From the NCBI RefSeq assembly GCF_003996965.1, contig NZ_QWDM01000021.1, positions 27,868 through 91,867 of the forward strand: a stretch of DNA of 64,000 nt, read 5' to 3'. Each line of letters opens with the position of its first letter. Position 1 is the first letter of the stretch. Positions 45,539 to 52,921 of the stretch are shown piece by piece. The translations under genes and the position numbers were made by a program. Origin of the DNA: Flavobacterium cupreum. GTDB taxonomy: Bacteria > Bacteroidota > Bacteroidia > Flavobacteriales > Flavobacteriaceae. The notes beneath the pieces were generated by a model, which saw only the letters and a list, made by a program, of their open reading frames with translations, ran no database searches and was not told where the DNA came from.

Positions 45539-46030
45539 TTATTTTTTCTGAAGCTTTGCAATCAGGGCATCTTCAGTGGGCGCTTTTATTTTGGTCACAG
45601 CGTCAACCTCATCATTCGGAACGGTCATTGATAAAACATAATGCTGAATTTTCCATTCTTTTCCCACCTTCACCAAAACACCCGATCCGCGGCAGATTTT
45701 CATTTGTGTACTGAGCAATTCATCAAACCAGGCGATTTTTCCGGTTTTGTCAAAAAAGATATGGCGTTCCAAAGCCTTAAAATTCCACGTAGTTCCTTTG
45801 TCGAAAAAAGGCTTTGCCCAGACTTTGAATTCGGGTTTGGTCCAGTTTTCGGTGGCATCGGTTCCGATATAAATGGCATCATCGGCCATGGCATTAAAGT
45901 AGGCCTCAAACTTTACTTCGGCAGCTGCCTTGTGCCAGTGGTCTAAAGTATTGTTGATATTTTCTTTTTCAGCATTTTGTGCATGGGCAAAAGTCGCAAT
46001 GAATAATAAAAGGAGAAGTGATTTTTTCAT
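45539..46030 (-). CDS. Exported SnoaL/NTF2-like protein
   Basis: 163 residues from the ATG at 46030 (MKKSLLLLLFIATFAHAQ is a signal peptide); a longer frame starting at 46102 would put 24 residues before the signal. The mature part has the NTF2-like layout: NTLDHWHKAAAEVKFEAYFNAMADDAIYIGTDATENWTKPEF, then a beta-sheet that ends in WKIQHYVLSMTVPND. Such proteins may be enzymes or binding proteins; nothing here decides which. Confidence 0.82.
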   Translation of the reverse strand: MKKSLLLLLFIATFAHAQNAEKENINNTLDHWHKAAAEVKFEAYFNAMADDAIYIGTDATENWTKPEFKVWAKPFFDKGTTWNFKALERHIFFDKTGKIAWFDELLSTQMKICRGSGVLVKVGKEWKIQHYVLSMTVPNDEVDAVTKIKAPTEDALIAKLQKK

Positions 46031-46068
46031 AATGGGTTTGTTTTTGGTTTTAAAGTTAGTAAATATAT

Positions 46069-46390
46069 TTAACCGCAAAGGGCGCAATGAAAAAAGCGCC
46101 AAGCACGCAAGGTTTTATTTTTTTCTTTGCGCCTTTGCGTGATTAAAAAAATGCACAAAGCGTCGAGAATTGCACGCAAAGACGCAAAGGCGCAAAGTTT
46201 TTTAGCCTTGCGTACTTTGCGTAAATCCTAGCGCTCCTTGCGGTTAAAAACACAGTATTCAAAACTTAAATGAACTTACCTCCCTTACATGGTTTATTCC
46301 ATTACAATGTTAATCCTAGCGCTCCTAGCGGTTAAAAACACACAGTAATCAAAACTTAAATGAACTTATATCCCTTATATGGTTTATTTA
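46069..46390. repeat. Cluster of GCAAAG and ACTTATATGGT repeats
   Basis: 46069-46145 and 46171-46248 are GCAAAG-family palindromes (AACCGCAAAG... and ...CTCCTTGCGGTTAA). They are followed by two copies of AACTTAAATGAACTTA and ATGGTTTATT at 46264-46300 and 46353-46390, separated by a second AATCCTAGCGCTCC word. It fills the space before the repeat lipoprotein gene. Confidence 0.7.
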
Positions 46391-46422
46391 CTATATTTGA
46401 GTGCTCTAAAAATACTACCGTT

Positions 46423-47100
46423 ATGAATTCGAAAATCATTATAAGCTCTATAGTCCTTTCCTCTTTGGTTTTGGTATCCTGCAAGAAGGAACTCGAACCA
46501 CAGGAAAACACCCCAACCTCAGAATTGGTAAAATTGGGACTGGTAAAAGACACCACCAAAGTCAATACAGCAGCGGCCGCACCTGCGCCAACTGCCAACC
46601 CGAATACCGTAATGAACGCCACCGGCGGAATAAATCCGGCACACGGACAACCCGGCCACCGCTGTGATATTGCGGTTGGCGCACCGTTAAATTCGGCTCC
46701 GACACAAACACAAACGCAGGCCACCACGACGCAGACAGCACAAACCATGCAGGTCAATCCGGGCAAGCAGGTTGTAACGACGACTACAACGGCAGCACCG
46801 GTAAAAGTAGCCAAAGGAATGAATCCGTCGCACGGGCAACCGGGACATAGATGTGATATTCCCGTTGGAGCACCGCTGAATTCTCCGAAAGCAAGCACCA
46901 CCGCTACAGCTTCGGCTCCTTCGCAAGGCGGATCGTTTTCGCAAAAAATCACCGTAACACCACCGCCTGCCAATAGTAACGTACCGGCATTGCTGAGTAC
47001 AGAAGCCGCCAATCAGGTAGCAGAAGGCATGAATCCGGCACACGGGCAACCGGGACATCGTTGCGATATTCCAGTTGGGCAGCCGTTACCAAAATCATAA
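46423..47100 (+). CDS. Lipoprotein with three GQPGHRCDI repeats
   Basis: 225 residues from the ATG at 46423 (MNSKIIISSIVLSSLVLVSC, lipobox LVSC, Cys as residue 20). After a Thr/Ala/Pro-rich linker there are three copies of a 22-residue unit, NPAHGQPGHRCDIPVGAPLN, at about residues 69, 135 and 205. Each has two His and one Cys. The linkers are low-complexity Gln/Thr/Ala. The unit may bind a metal or haem or be lipid-anchored cell-surface glue. I recall similar GHRCDIPVGAPLN proteins in flavobacteria but no known function. It has no operon partner and ends at a terminator. Confidence 0.8.
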   Translation: MNSKIIISSIVLSSLVLVSCKKELEPQENTPTSELVKLGLVKDTTKVNTAAAAPAPTANPNTVMNATGGINPAHGQPGHRCDIAVGAPLNSAPTQTQTQATTTQTAQTMQVNPGKQVVTTTTTAAPVKVAKGMNPSHGQPGHRCDIPVGAPLNSPKASTTATASAPSQGGSFSQKITVTPPPANSNVPALLSTEAANQVAEGMNPAHGQPGHRCDIPVGQPLPKS

Positions 47101-47107
47101 ACACAAA

Positions 47108-47138
47108 AAAACCGAATACAAATCGTATTCGGTTTTTT
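47108..47138. terminator. Bidirectional terminator
   Basis: AACCGAATAC / GTATTCGGTT stem, loop AAATC, T-run on the plus strand and an A-run on the other; serves the lipoprotein and the converging hpf gene. Confidence 0.9.
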
Positions 47139-47185
47139 GTTTCTATTCGTTAGCGATATCGCTATGGTAGATTGATCTATATAAA

Positions 47186-47500
47186 TTAATACTCTTTCAT
47201 TTTTTCGAAAGTCGTAGTAAGTGATTTTTTTGCTTTGGACAGCGCACCGCTGAACGCTTTTTCGATCGTATCGGAGTGGTCTGTTACAGTTAAGGGTTGT
47301 AAATTGGCTACACGAACTTCGATCACGCATTTTTTGTCGTTTAAGCTGAATTTTTCTCCGTTTTCATCTCCGAAATGTACTTCAACGCGGGTAATTTTTT
47401 CTTCAAAACGAGTTAGGCCTTTTTCCAGTTCTTCAGAAAAATAAGTTGCTAATCTTTCGTGGCCTTCGATGTTCTTGTCTGTATTGATTTGAATTTTCAT
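47186..47500 (-). CDS. hpf: Ribosome hibernation-promoting factor, short form
   Basis: 104 residues, length of the short HPF/RaiA group. KIQINTDKNIEGHERLATYFSEELEKGLTRFEEKITRVEVHFGDENG is the beta-alpha-beta start and AFSGALSKAKKSLTTTFEKMKEY the closing helix. It binds the 30S subunit in the decoding region during slow growth. Its promoter TTG, 20 bases, TAGCTTTG is 27-57 bases upstream. Confidence 0.9.
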   Translation of the reverse strand: MKIQINTDKNIEGHERLATYFSEELEKGLTRFEEKITRVEVHFGDENGEKFSLNDKKCVIEVRVANLQPLTVTDHSDTIEKAFSGALSKAKKSLTTTFEKMKEY

Positions 47501-47526
47501 ATGGTTTATATTTAGTGATTGTTTCT

Positions 47527-47557
47527 CAAAGCTATCTTAATTAGAGTGAAAAGCCAA
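47527..47557 (-). promoter_or_regulatory. hpf promoter
   Basis: On the minus strand TTG (47557-47555), 20 bases, TAGCTTTG (47534-47527). Confidence 0.6.
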
Positions 47558-47715
47558 GTGAGTTAATAAAACATTATGAAAATATTTACCCCATTTTGTC
47601 ATTTCGACGAAGGAGAAATCACATCACAAACTCCACACCAATAGGAAAATATAAATTGTAAGAATTTATCCTGTATTTTTTTGTGCTGACTTGCAGAAGT
47701 TTCCATCTTTTTTGG

Positions 47716-47840
47716 TATCTTCGCAGTCCTAAACGTTAAAACATGAACTCGATTAAACTTTTGCCCGTGTGGTATGGTGGCGGTATTGGAAACAACTGCA
47801 ACGCTTTTAACGGCGTAGGACACCTAAGCTATGCGGGCTT
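47716..47840 (+). ncRNA. Structured RNA candidate, copy 1
   Basis: A tRNA-style -7 box TATCTTCG at 47716-47723 is followed by a 76-base folded core at 47763-47838. P1 is GCCCG with CGGGC, P2 is GCGGT (47780) with ACTGC (47795), P3 is ACGC (47801) with GCGT (47813). GTGTGGTATGGTG, ATTGGAAAC and TAGGACACCT are unpaired and conserved. A second copy at 49347 keeps the same helices with compensatory changes, so structure rather than peptide is conserved. A 40-codon frame runs through this copy but is broken in the other. The 77-residue gene starts 24 bases later, so it could be a leader instead. I recognise no known family. Confidence 0.6.
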
Positions 47841-47861
47841 CATATTCCTAACCGTTAAATT

Positions 47862-48095
47862 ATGAGTACCAACACCTTTTCAAAAGAAACCGAATTGAGG
47901 TTAAATGATTTCTTCACCCAATCAATTGATCCGGAGAGTATGGCCAAAACCATCAGACACGTCAATTATCTGCTTGCGCTCGGCGTCATGCGCGACCACG
48001 AACCGCTGCACTCAGATAAAAGAAGTCTCGAAGTTTGCTTTTACTGGATGAACGAATTAGCCGAAATCCTAAATCCGTATCTGGATGTTGACTGA
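47862..48095 (+). CDS. 77-residue protein of unknown function
   Basis: 77 residues, soluble, helical: MSTNTFSKETELRLNDFFTQ, then HVNYLLALGVMRDHEPL and CFYWMNELAEILNPYLDVD. No signal peptide or motif that I recognise. It follows RNA copy 1 by 24 bases and ends at a good terminator, so RNA and gene may be one transcript. The second RNA copy has no such gene after it. Confidence 0.6.
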   Translation: MSTNTFSKETELRLNDFFTQSIDPESMAKTIRHVNYLLALGVMRDHEPLHSDKRSLEVCFYWMNELAEILNPYLDVD

Positions 48096-48106
48096 TTAAA
48101 AATTGG

Positions 48107-48135
48107 AAAAGCCACTGTAATAGTGGCTTTTTTTT
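48107..48135 (+). terminator. Terminator after the 77-residue gene
   Basis: AAAAGCCACT / AGTGGCTTTT, loop GTAAT, T-run of about eight. Confidence 0.9.
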
Positions 48136-48159
48136 GTTTAAAACCGTTTATTTTGAAAA

Positions 48160-48285
48160 AATTTCTGTTGTAAAATTTCTGTTGTAAAAAAAACTACAAC
48201 AAAATATTTACAACGGTTTTGTTGTAAAAGTTTTGTTGGAGAAAAAAGTACAACAGAATATTTACAACAAATTTGTTGTACAAAT
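48160..48285. repeat. TGTTGTA/TACAACA palindrome array
   Basis: About eight copies of TTGTTGTA or its complement TACAACAA, some slightly altered, in both orientations within about 125 bases. The last pair forms TACAACAAATTTGTTGTA, a perfect 18-base palindrome at 48263-48280. It lies between the RNA-linked gene and the HNH nuclease gene. It looks like a protein-binding array. Confidence 0.75.
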
Positions 48286-48346
48286 GAAATCAAAAAGTAA
48301 AAATACAATAAAGAAAAGCCAACATTAATAGTAGCTTTCTCTATTC

Positions 48347-49144
48347 TTATACGGTTATTTGTTTGTTGAAAATTGTGTCTAAATGATATTCTAGAAATTC
48401 TTTTCGGGGAGAATATTTTTGAGCTACAATGATTTTTTGATTTTCAAGAGAAGTAAAATATTTATTGTAGAATTCGCTTTCTTTTTTCTTTTTAATTGTG
48501 TCAGAGAATATTATCTCATGATTTGTGTTGATTCCAATTAATCCTGTATCAAAAGCTTTGTCGTAAAGAGCGGAAAAGCAAATTCCATTCTCTGGGTTTA
48601 ATCGATGTTCTTCATTTTTTGACCAAGGAATAATATGGCTTGCTAGTAGAAGTTCAGGAATATCAATACCTGTAATTGCACATTTATTATTATAGTTAGA
48701 TAAAACCATTTGCCTGAAAACAGATTGGTTAACTCTTGTTTTTACTGCTCTAATGATATCTTGTCCTTTGAGGTTTTTTATATCGAAAAGTATGTCTTCA
48801 TATTTATTTTCAATTGAAGTATTCTCTTTTTGTGCAAGAATCTGTTCGCTTAAAAATATCAATTCTTCTTTGTTATTGAAAAATTCATTCCAGATTTGTT
48901 GAACTTGATTCCCTCCATTTTGTAATCCTCCAGCACCTCTTTGTTGATGATATGGATCTACACTAGCAAAGTTGGCTAATCTTATAGATATTGAACCAGG
49001 ACTTCTGTTGATTAGATTTGCTAATTTAATTACGTCTGGATTTTGATCGTTAATTTTTTTGTATTCAATTTTAAGGTATAAATTGAAAGCAAGAATAAAC
49101 TCATCTCGTGTCCAAAGTAAAGGTTTGGATTTTGGTTGTGGCAT
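48347..49144 (-). CDS. HNH endonuclease, restriction-type
   Basis: 265 residues. An N-terminal helical region (IKLANLINRSPGSISIRLANFASVDPYHQQRGAGGLQNGGN) is followed by an HNH_2-like nuclease at about 155-225: CAITGIDIPELLLASHIIPW, then LNPENGICFSALYDKAFDTGLI. The order C, H, N, then H-type residues fits the fold; there is no obvious second Cys pair. Such proteins are common restriction-type nucleases. It is the last gene downstream of the RM operon on the same strand, separated from vsr by about 300 bases that hold RNA copy 2. Role in that system is inferred. Confidence 0.83.
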   Translation of the reverse strand: MPQPKSKPLLWTRDEFILAFNLYLKIEYKKINDQNPDVIKLANLINRSPGSISIRLANFASVDPYHQQRGAGGLQNGGNQVQQIWNEFFNNKEELIFLSEQILAQKENTSIENKYEDILFDIKNLKGQDIIRAVKTRVNQSVFRQMVLSNYNNKCAITGIDIPELLLASHIIPWSKNEEHRLNPENGICFSALYDKAFDTGLIGINTNHEIIFSDTIKKKKESEFYNKYFTSLENQKIIVAQKYSPRKEFLEYHLDTIFNKQITV

Positions 49145-49346
49145 TTAAATTTGTTTTCAGTAAATATAAAGAATAGGAAGTATAGAATAACTCGTAGAAA
49201 TAAAAACAATTAGCTTTTATAGATTATTCAGCTTGTAGTCGTGATCTCGGAGAAATGTCTAAAAGTGATTCAGTTGCAATTATTGAAACAGATTAAAGTT
49301 TTTTTGGTTGATAATGAAATCTGTAGTGATTGCAAAGGTTTTTTGA

Positions 49347-49456
49347 TATCTTCGCGGTCCTAAATATTAGAAAAAATTACCCGTGTGGTATGGTGGCGGT
49401 ATTGGAAACGAACCGTAACGCTTTTTACACGCGTAGGACACCTTAGCTGTGCGGGT
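49347..49456 (+). ncRNA. Structured RNA candidate, copy 2
   Basis: -7 box TATCTTCG at 49347-49354, core 49379-49456. P1 ACCCG with CGGGT (G-C of copy 1 became A-T), P2 GCGGT (49396) with ACCGT (49412), P3 ACGC (49418) with GCGT (49431). In P2 one G-U of copy 1 became G-C and one G-C became G-U. The loop and joining bases are almost unchanged while the frame is broken by a TAA and single-base differences. Its 3' strand overlaps the last codons of vsr on the other strand. No plus-strand gene follows. Confidence 0.6.
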
Positions 49457-49880
49457 TTATGTTTTTTATTTGTCTTTCGTTTATTGCGTTTTGAATTTCA
49501 AGAATGCAGTTATCTAAATTCTTTTGTATGTCTTTACTCCAGAAACGTAAAATTTTCCATTTATGAGATTCTAAATAAGCATTGACTTCAATATCTCTTT
49601 GAATATTTCTGTTAATTTTTTTGATCCAATACTCCGGATTTGTTCCAGGTTTTTTTCTGGTTTCCCAATCTTTTCCATGAAAGAATTCTGAATCTACGAA
49701 AATTGCAATTTTATGTTTTTTAAAAGTAAGATCTGGTTTGCCGAAAACTGTTTTATTATTTTTTCGATATCTATAACCTAAATTCCATAATGCTTTAGCT
49801 AAAGTAAGTTCAGCTTTTGTTGCGGTGCTTTTTATTGCACGCATATTTTTGGAGCGTTGTTCAGGGGTGAAGCAATCCAT
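49443..49880 (-). CDS. vsr: Very-short-patch mismatch repair endonuclease
   Basis: 145 residues, normal length. MDCFTPEQRSKNMRAIKSTATKAELTLAKALWNLGYRYRKN is the Vsr start, KPDLTF holds a catalytic Asp, IAIFVDSEFFHGKDWE corresponds to the FVDGCFWHGH segment of the family (a little changed) and INRNIQRDIEVNAYLES follows. It nicks T-G mismatches made by deamination of 5-methylcytosine and usually partners a C5 methyltransferase, as here. Its last four codons lie inside RNA copy 2. The residues after INERQ may be a junction tail. Confidence 0.93.
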   Translation of the reverse strand: MDCFTPEQRSKNMRAIKSTATKAELTLAKALWNLGYRYRKNNKTVFGKPDLTFKKHKIAIFVDSEFFHGKDWETRKKPGTNPEYWIKKINRNIQRDIEVNAYLESHKWKILRFWSKDIQKNLDNCILEIQNAINERQIKNINPHS

Positions 49881-49993
49881 AATAATACTATTAATTATTT
49901 TTGAAATTTAATAATTAATATTCTATAATATCTTACATGCTCTTAGAGTAAAATTATATTATTTTATTTTCTAAATATGTATTCAAAGATAAT

Positions 49994-51298
49994 TTATTCC
50001 TCATCTTCTAGTGGTACTGGTTCATCTTTCATAAATTTTTCGAAAGAACCTATGGGTGCGAAGTCGATATTAATTGTTTTATAGTCATCTTTTTTTCTCC
50101 ATAAACGAATAGAATCAGTTCCTTTTTTCTTTAACCATTCACGTGTTACTGGTTGTCGTTCTTTTAATCCTAGTACATCTACTAATAACCATTGTCCTAA
50201 TGCAGATTGTCCGTATCTTTTACCACTCTCATCATATTCTGTGTTACTTCCTGATTGAAAGTTTTTCATGTTATCTCCTGTTAGTAAAGAAGGAATTCTT
50301 TTGCCATTGGGTAATTGTAAATAGAAACGTATTTCAGGCTTTTCATTTTTGGCTCCATCATAACTTTTTCTAAATTTCAAAAACTCTAGTATGTTTTCGG
50401 TAAAAAAATTAGGGTGTTTTCGATGAAATTCTACTGGAACTGGTATATAAACTTCGTTAAGTGGCCTTAAAGTATTGCTCCCTTTGCTTTTAGGCGCTCC
50501 GTTCCAAGCATTTAATCCGGATTTTTCTTCTACTTCTTTTGTTTCATATGAATACAATGGTAAGTACGCTTCAACTATATCTGGCTCTGCAACAGTAGAA
50601 GTTTCAATGATATCAAAATATGCTTTTAGAAGAAATGAAAAAGGATCTTCAATGATTTTTACATCAAATTTATTTAGAATTAAAGTGTTATAATTGTTTG
50701 AGTCGAATTTCTGCCATATTTGAGAGTCGCCAAAAGTATATCTATAATCCTTATTCCCATCAGACCAAGACAAAGCTGATTGCGTTAAGTTAAAATTATT
50801 AAGCCTGGTTAAGTCAATTAATGGATATGCACACTCATTTACAGTAAAGATACCTTTGTCCCGAGTTATGTAATGATAAATATTTTTATCTTCTGACAAA
50901 CCTAAGCGAACATAATCGCTTTTCATTCTTTCGTTCTTAATTTCAGAAATTTTATAAGCTAATGCATGCAAATCATTACGATACTCATTAATTTCGCTCT
51001 GATAGCGTTTAAGTTGCATAACTTTCTGAAAAGAAGGTTTGCTTCCCATCCAAGTTTTTAAACCAATTCCAACTCTTTCATTACCAAATACAGACAGAAC
51101 ATCGTGTGGGGTGTTGCCGATATCTACATTTTGTCCATTGAAAATTTTCGTAAAAACTGTTTCTTGAAATTTAGAATCAAGATACGGTATTAGATCTCCT
51201 TGTTTCTGACGAAACAAATTAGATAACGCTCCATAAACTTGCAAAAATTTTACATACTCATCTCTTTGTTCTCCAGAAAATTGTTCCCAAACACTCAT
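49994..51298 (-). CDS. Type II restriction endonuclease, NgoFVII-like C terminus
   Basis: 434 residues. The C-terminal third (about 285-425: EVYIPVPVEFHRKHPNFF, LPNGKRIPSLL, SALGQWLLVDVLGL, TDSIRLWRK, INIDFAPIGSFEKFM) matches the DNA-binding domain that I recall in NgoFVII-type enzymes. No phospholipase-D HKD motif is visible in the N-terminal half; instead D66 and GIGLKTW with K81 could be part of a PD-(D/E)XK site, a tentative call. It overlaps the methyltransferase end by four bases (ATG inside the stop region), so it is translated with it. Cuts the sequence methylated by that enzyme, presumably. Confidence 0.85.
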   Translation of the reverse strand: MSVWEQFSGEQRDEYVKFLQVYGALSNLFRQKQGDLIPYLDSKFQETVFTKIFNGQNVDIGNTPHDVLSVFGNERVGIGLKTWMGSKPSFQKVMQLKRYQSEINEYRNDLHALAYKISEIKNERMKSDYVRLGLSEDKNIYHYITRDKGIFTVNECAYPLIDLTRLNNFNLTQSALSWSDGNKDYRYTFGDSQIWQKFDSNNYNTLILNKFDVKIIEDPFSFLLKAYFDIIETSTVAEPDIVEAYLPLYSYETKEVEEKSGLNAWNGAPKSKGSNTLRPLNEVYIPVPVEFHRKHPNFFTENILEFLKFRKSYDGAKNEKPEIRFYLQLPNGKRIPSLLTGDNMKNFQSGSNTEYDESGKRYGQSALGQWLLVDVLGLKERQPVTREWLKKKGTDSIRLWRKKDDYKTINIDFAPIGSFEKFMKDEPVPLEDEE

Positions 51299-52530
51299 GG
51301 TAGTAAGACTTTTATAATTTCAGTACTGATTCTTTCAATCAAAGGTGTTGTTACTGAATTTCCTGCCTGCATATATAATTTGCTATTAGCAATATTTGGT
51401 ATGATGAATTTATCCATTGGATATCCTTGAAAAGCAAAACATTCTTTTGGAGTCAATTTTCGAATGCCATAATCGTCTAAAATTAAAGGTACATTATGAC
51501 CACCTGTGCCCATATTTGCAGTTAAAGTTGGACATACCTGACTTTTATTTTCTCTGACATAAACACGTCTCCATTGATATATAGTATCTTTTGAAGTCAT
51601 TGTTTTTTTTAATTCTGGATAATACTGATGATCTTTTTTATAATACAGATTATCGGCTTGTTTTCCTTTTTCTAAAATATCATGAATTGTTTTTGTTAAA
51701 GGAATGGGTTCAGGAAATTTAAAATCTGCATGATTTTCTACTTGTACTGTGTCGAATGCAACAATAAAAATTCTCTCCCTGTTTTGTGGAACATTTGCAT
51801 GCGTAGAAGAATTTAATATTTTAGTATAAGCCTTATAACCAAGTTTCTCTTCTAATATTTCTAAAATAACTTTAAAGGTTTTTCCTTTGTCGTGAGAAAC
51901 TAAATTTTTTACATTTTCAAGAAAGATGACTTTAGGTCTTTTAGTTTCAATTATTTTTTCCAAATCAAAAAACAATGTGCCTCTTGTATCTTGGAAGCCT
52001 TTTCTGTTTCCAGCAATTGAAAAAGCCTGACAAGGAAAGCCAGCACATAATATATCGAAATCATCAGGAATATAATTTTTGACGCTTTTTTTGGTTATAT
52101 CTCCAAATGGAATTTCACCAAAATTAGCACGATATGTTTTTTGTGAATCTACATTCCACTCACTTGTATACACACATTTTCCTCCAATGTTCTGTAATGC
52201 AATTCTAAAGCCACCAATTCCAGCAAACAAGTCGATGAATTTGAAAGTATAATTTTGTGGTGTTGTAAATGGAACATTTTCAACTTCATATAACAACTGT
52301 TGTATTGCGGAATCGGAAACCATATTCAGGTTTTCTTCCTCATTTTTATATTCAACAATTTCGTTTAAATATTTTTTCGCTTCTTTTTCGTAATGCTTTT
52401 TAACTCCATTATGCATGTTATGCAAATAATGGGTAACAACCGCTTTTTTTTCATCGTCTATTTCTGAAGTTCTGCTTTTAAACTTCTTTTCATCGAATTC
52501 TTCGATTGATATTTGCTCTTTCATTTTCAT
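51295..52530 (-). CDS. DNA (cytosine-5-)-methyltransferase
   Basis: 411 residues. An N-terminal extension of about 95 residues, then all key motifs: FIDLFAGIGGFRIAL (I), DILCAGFPCQAFSIAGNRKGF (IV, catalytic Cys), VIFLENVKNLV (VI), VPQNRERIFIVAF (VIII), then the variable recognition region and AGNSVTTPLIERI (X). It methylates C at a defined site and protects it from the partner nuclease. It overlaps the controller gene by four bases upstream and the nuclease by four downstream. The N-terminal extension may help recognition or dimerisation. Confidence 0.97.
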   Translation of the reverse strand: MKMKEQISIEEFDEKKFKSRTSEIDDEKKAVVTHYLHNMHNGVKKHYEKEAKKYLNEIVEYKNEEENLNMVSDSAIQQLLYEVENVPFTTPQNYTFKFIDLFAGIGGFRIALQNIGGKCVYTSEWNVDSQKTYRANFGEIPFGDITKKSVKNYIPDDFDILCAGFPCQAFSIAGNRKGFQDTRGTLFFDLEKIIETKRPKVIFLENVKNLVSHDKGKTFKVILEILEEKLGYKAYTKILNSSTHANVPQNRERIFIVAFDTVQVENHADFKFPEPIPLTKTIHDILEKGKQADNLYYKKDHQYYPELKKTMTSKDTIYQWRRVYVRENKSQVCPTLTANMGTGGHNVPLILDDYGIRKLTPKECFAFQGYPMDKFIIPNIANSKLYMQAGNSVTTPLIERISTEIIKVLLP

Positions 52531-52748
52531 TTCTTAAAATTGTTGTCGTTAAAAAAAGCCCCAAAATCACTATCAAGAGCAGTAATTATTTTTTCTATAA
52601 TTTCTATTGAAACATTTCGTTGACCTTTTTCAATATCTGAAATGTAGTTTCTGTCAACGTTAGAAATATTGGCTAAATACTCGATTGAGTATCCTTTTTG
52701 TTCTCGAAGTTCTTTGACTTTGAATCCGAATTTTTCTTTGATATTCAT
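52527..52748 (-). CDS. XRE-type controller (C) protein of the RM system
   Basis: 73 residues, one HTH: FKVKELREQKGYSIEYLANISNVDRNYISDIEKGQRNVS. Size and position as the first gene fit controller proteins that delay nuclease synthesis until DNA is methylated. Two ACAATTGACC repeats lie 26-51 bases upstream, a probable binding site. It overlaps the methyltransferase start by four bases. It might instead be a plain repressor. Confidence 0.85.
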   Translation of the reverse strand: MNIKEKFGFKVKELREQKGYSIEYLANISNVDRNYISDIEKGQRNVSIEIIEKIITALDSDFGAFFNDNNFKK

Positions 52749-52773
52749 AGTTTATAAAAGTAGTTTTGTGAGG

Positions 52774-52799
52774 ACAATTGACCTGCTTACAATTGACCT
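52774..52799 (-). promoter_or_regulatory. Probable controller-protein operator
   Basis: Two direct copies of ACAATTGACCT at 52774-52784 and 52789-52799, 15 bases apart. Each is a near-palindrome around CAATTG. They lie just upstream of a -7-like TACTTTTA on the minus strand, as expected of an autoregulatory C-box. Confidence 0.6.
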
Positions 52800-52921
52800 C
52801 ATGAGGAAATAGTTTTCAACGTGATATTAACTGTGTTTTATTATCCCGTAAAAAAAACGCCAATCATTTCTGATCAGCGTTAATAATTATCGTAAAGGCT
52901 AGATTTTTATTTAAGACTTAA

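Noticed and set aside
47741..47865. 40-codon frame through RNA copy 1 (starts MNSIKLLPVWYGGGIG)
   Set aside because: Copy 2 breaks it with a stop and indels while keeping base pairing, so RNA structure is the conserved feature.
48160..48285. CRISPR array
   Set aside because: The repeats are short, in both orientations and without unique spacers of constant length; no cas genes.
49187..49294. Short open stretch ending in MSKSDSVAIIETD before RNA copy 2
   Set aside because: About 30 codons with no good start; it could be a gene remnant but cannot be supported.
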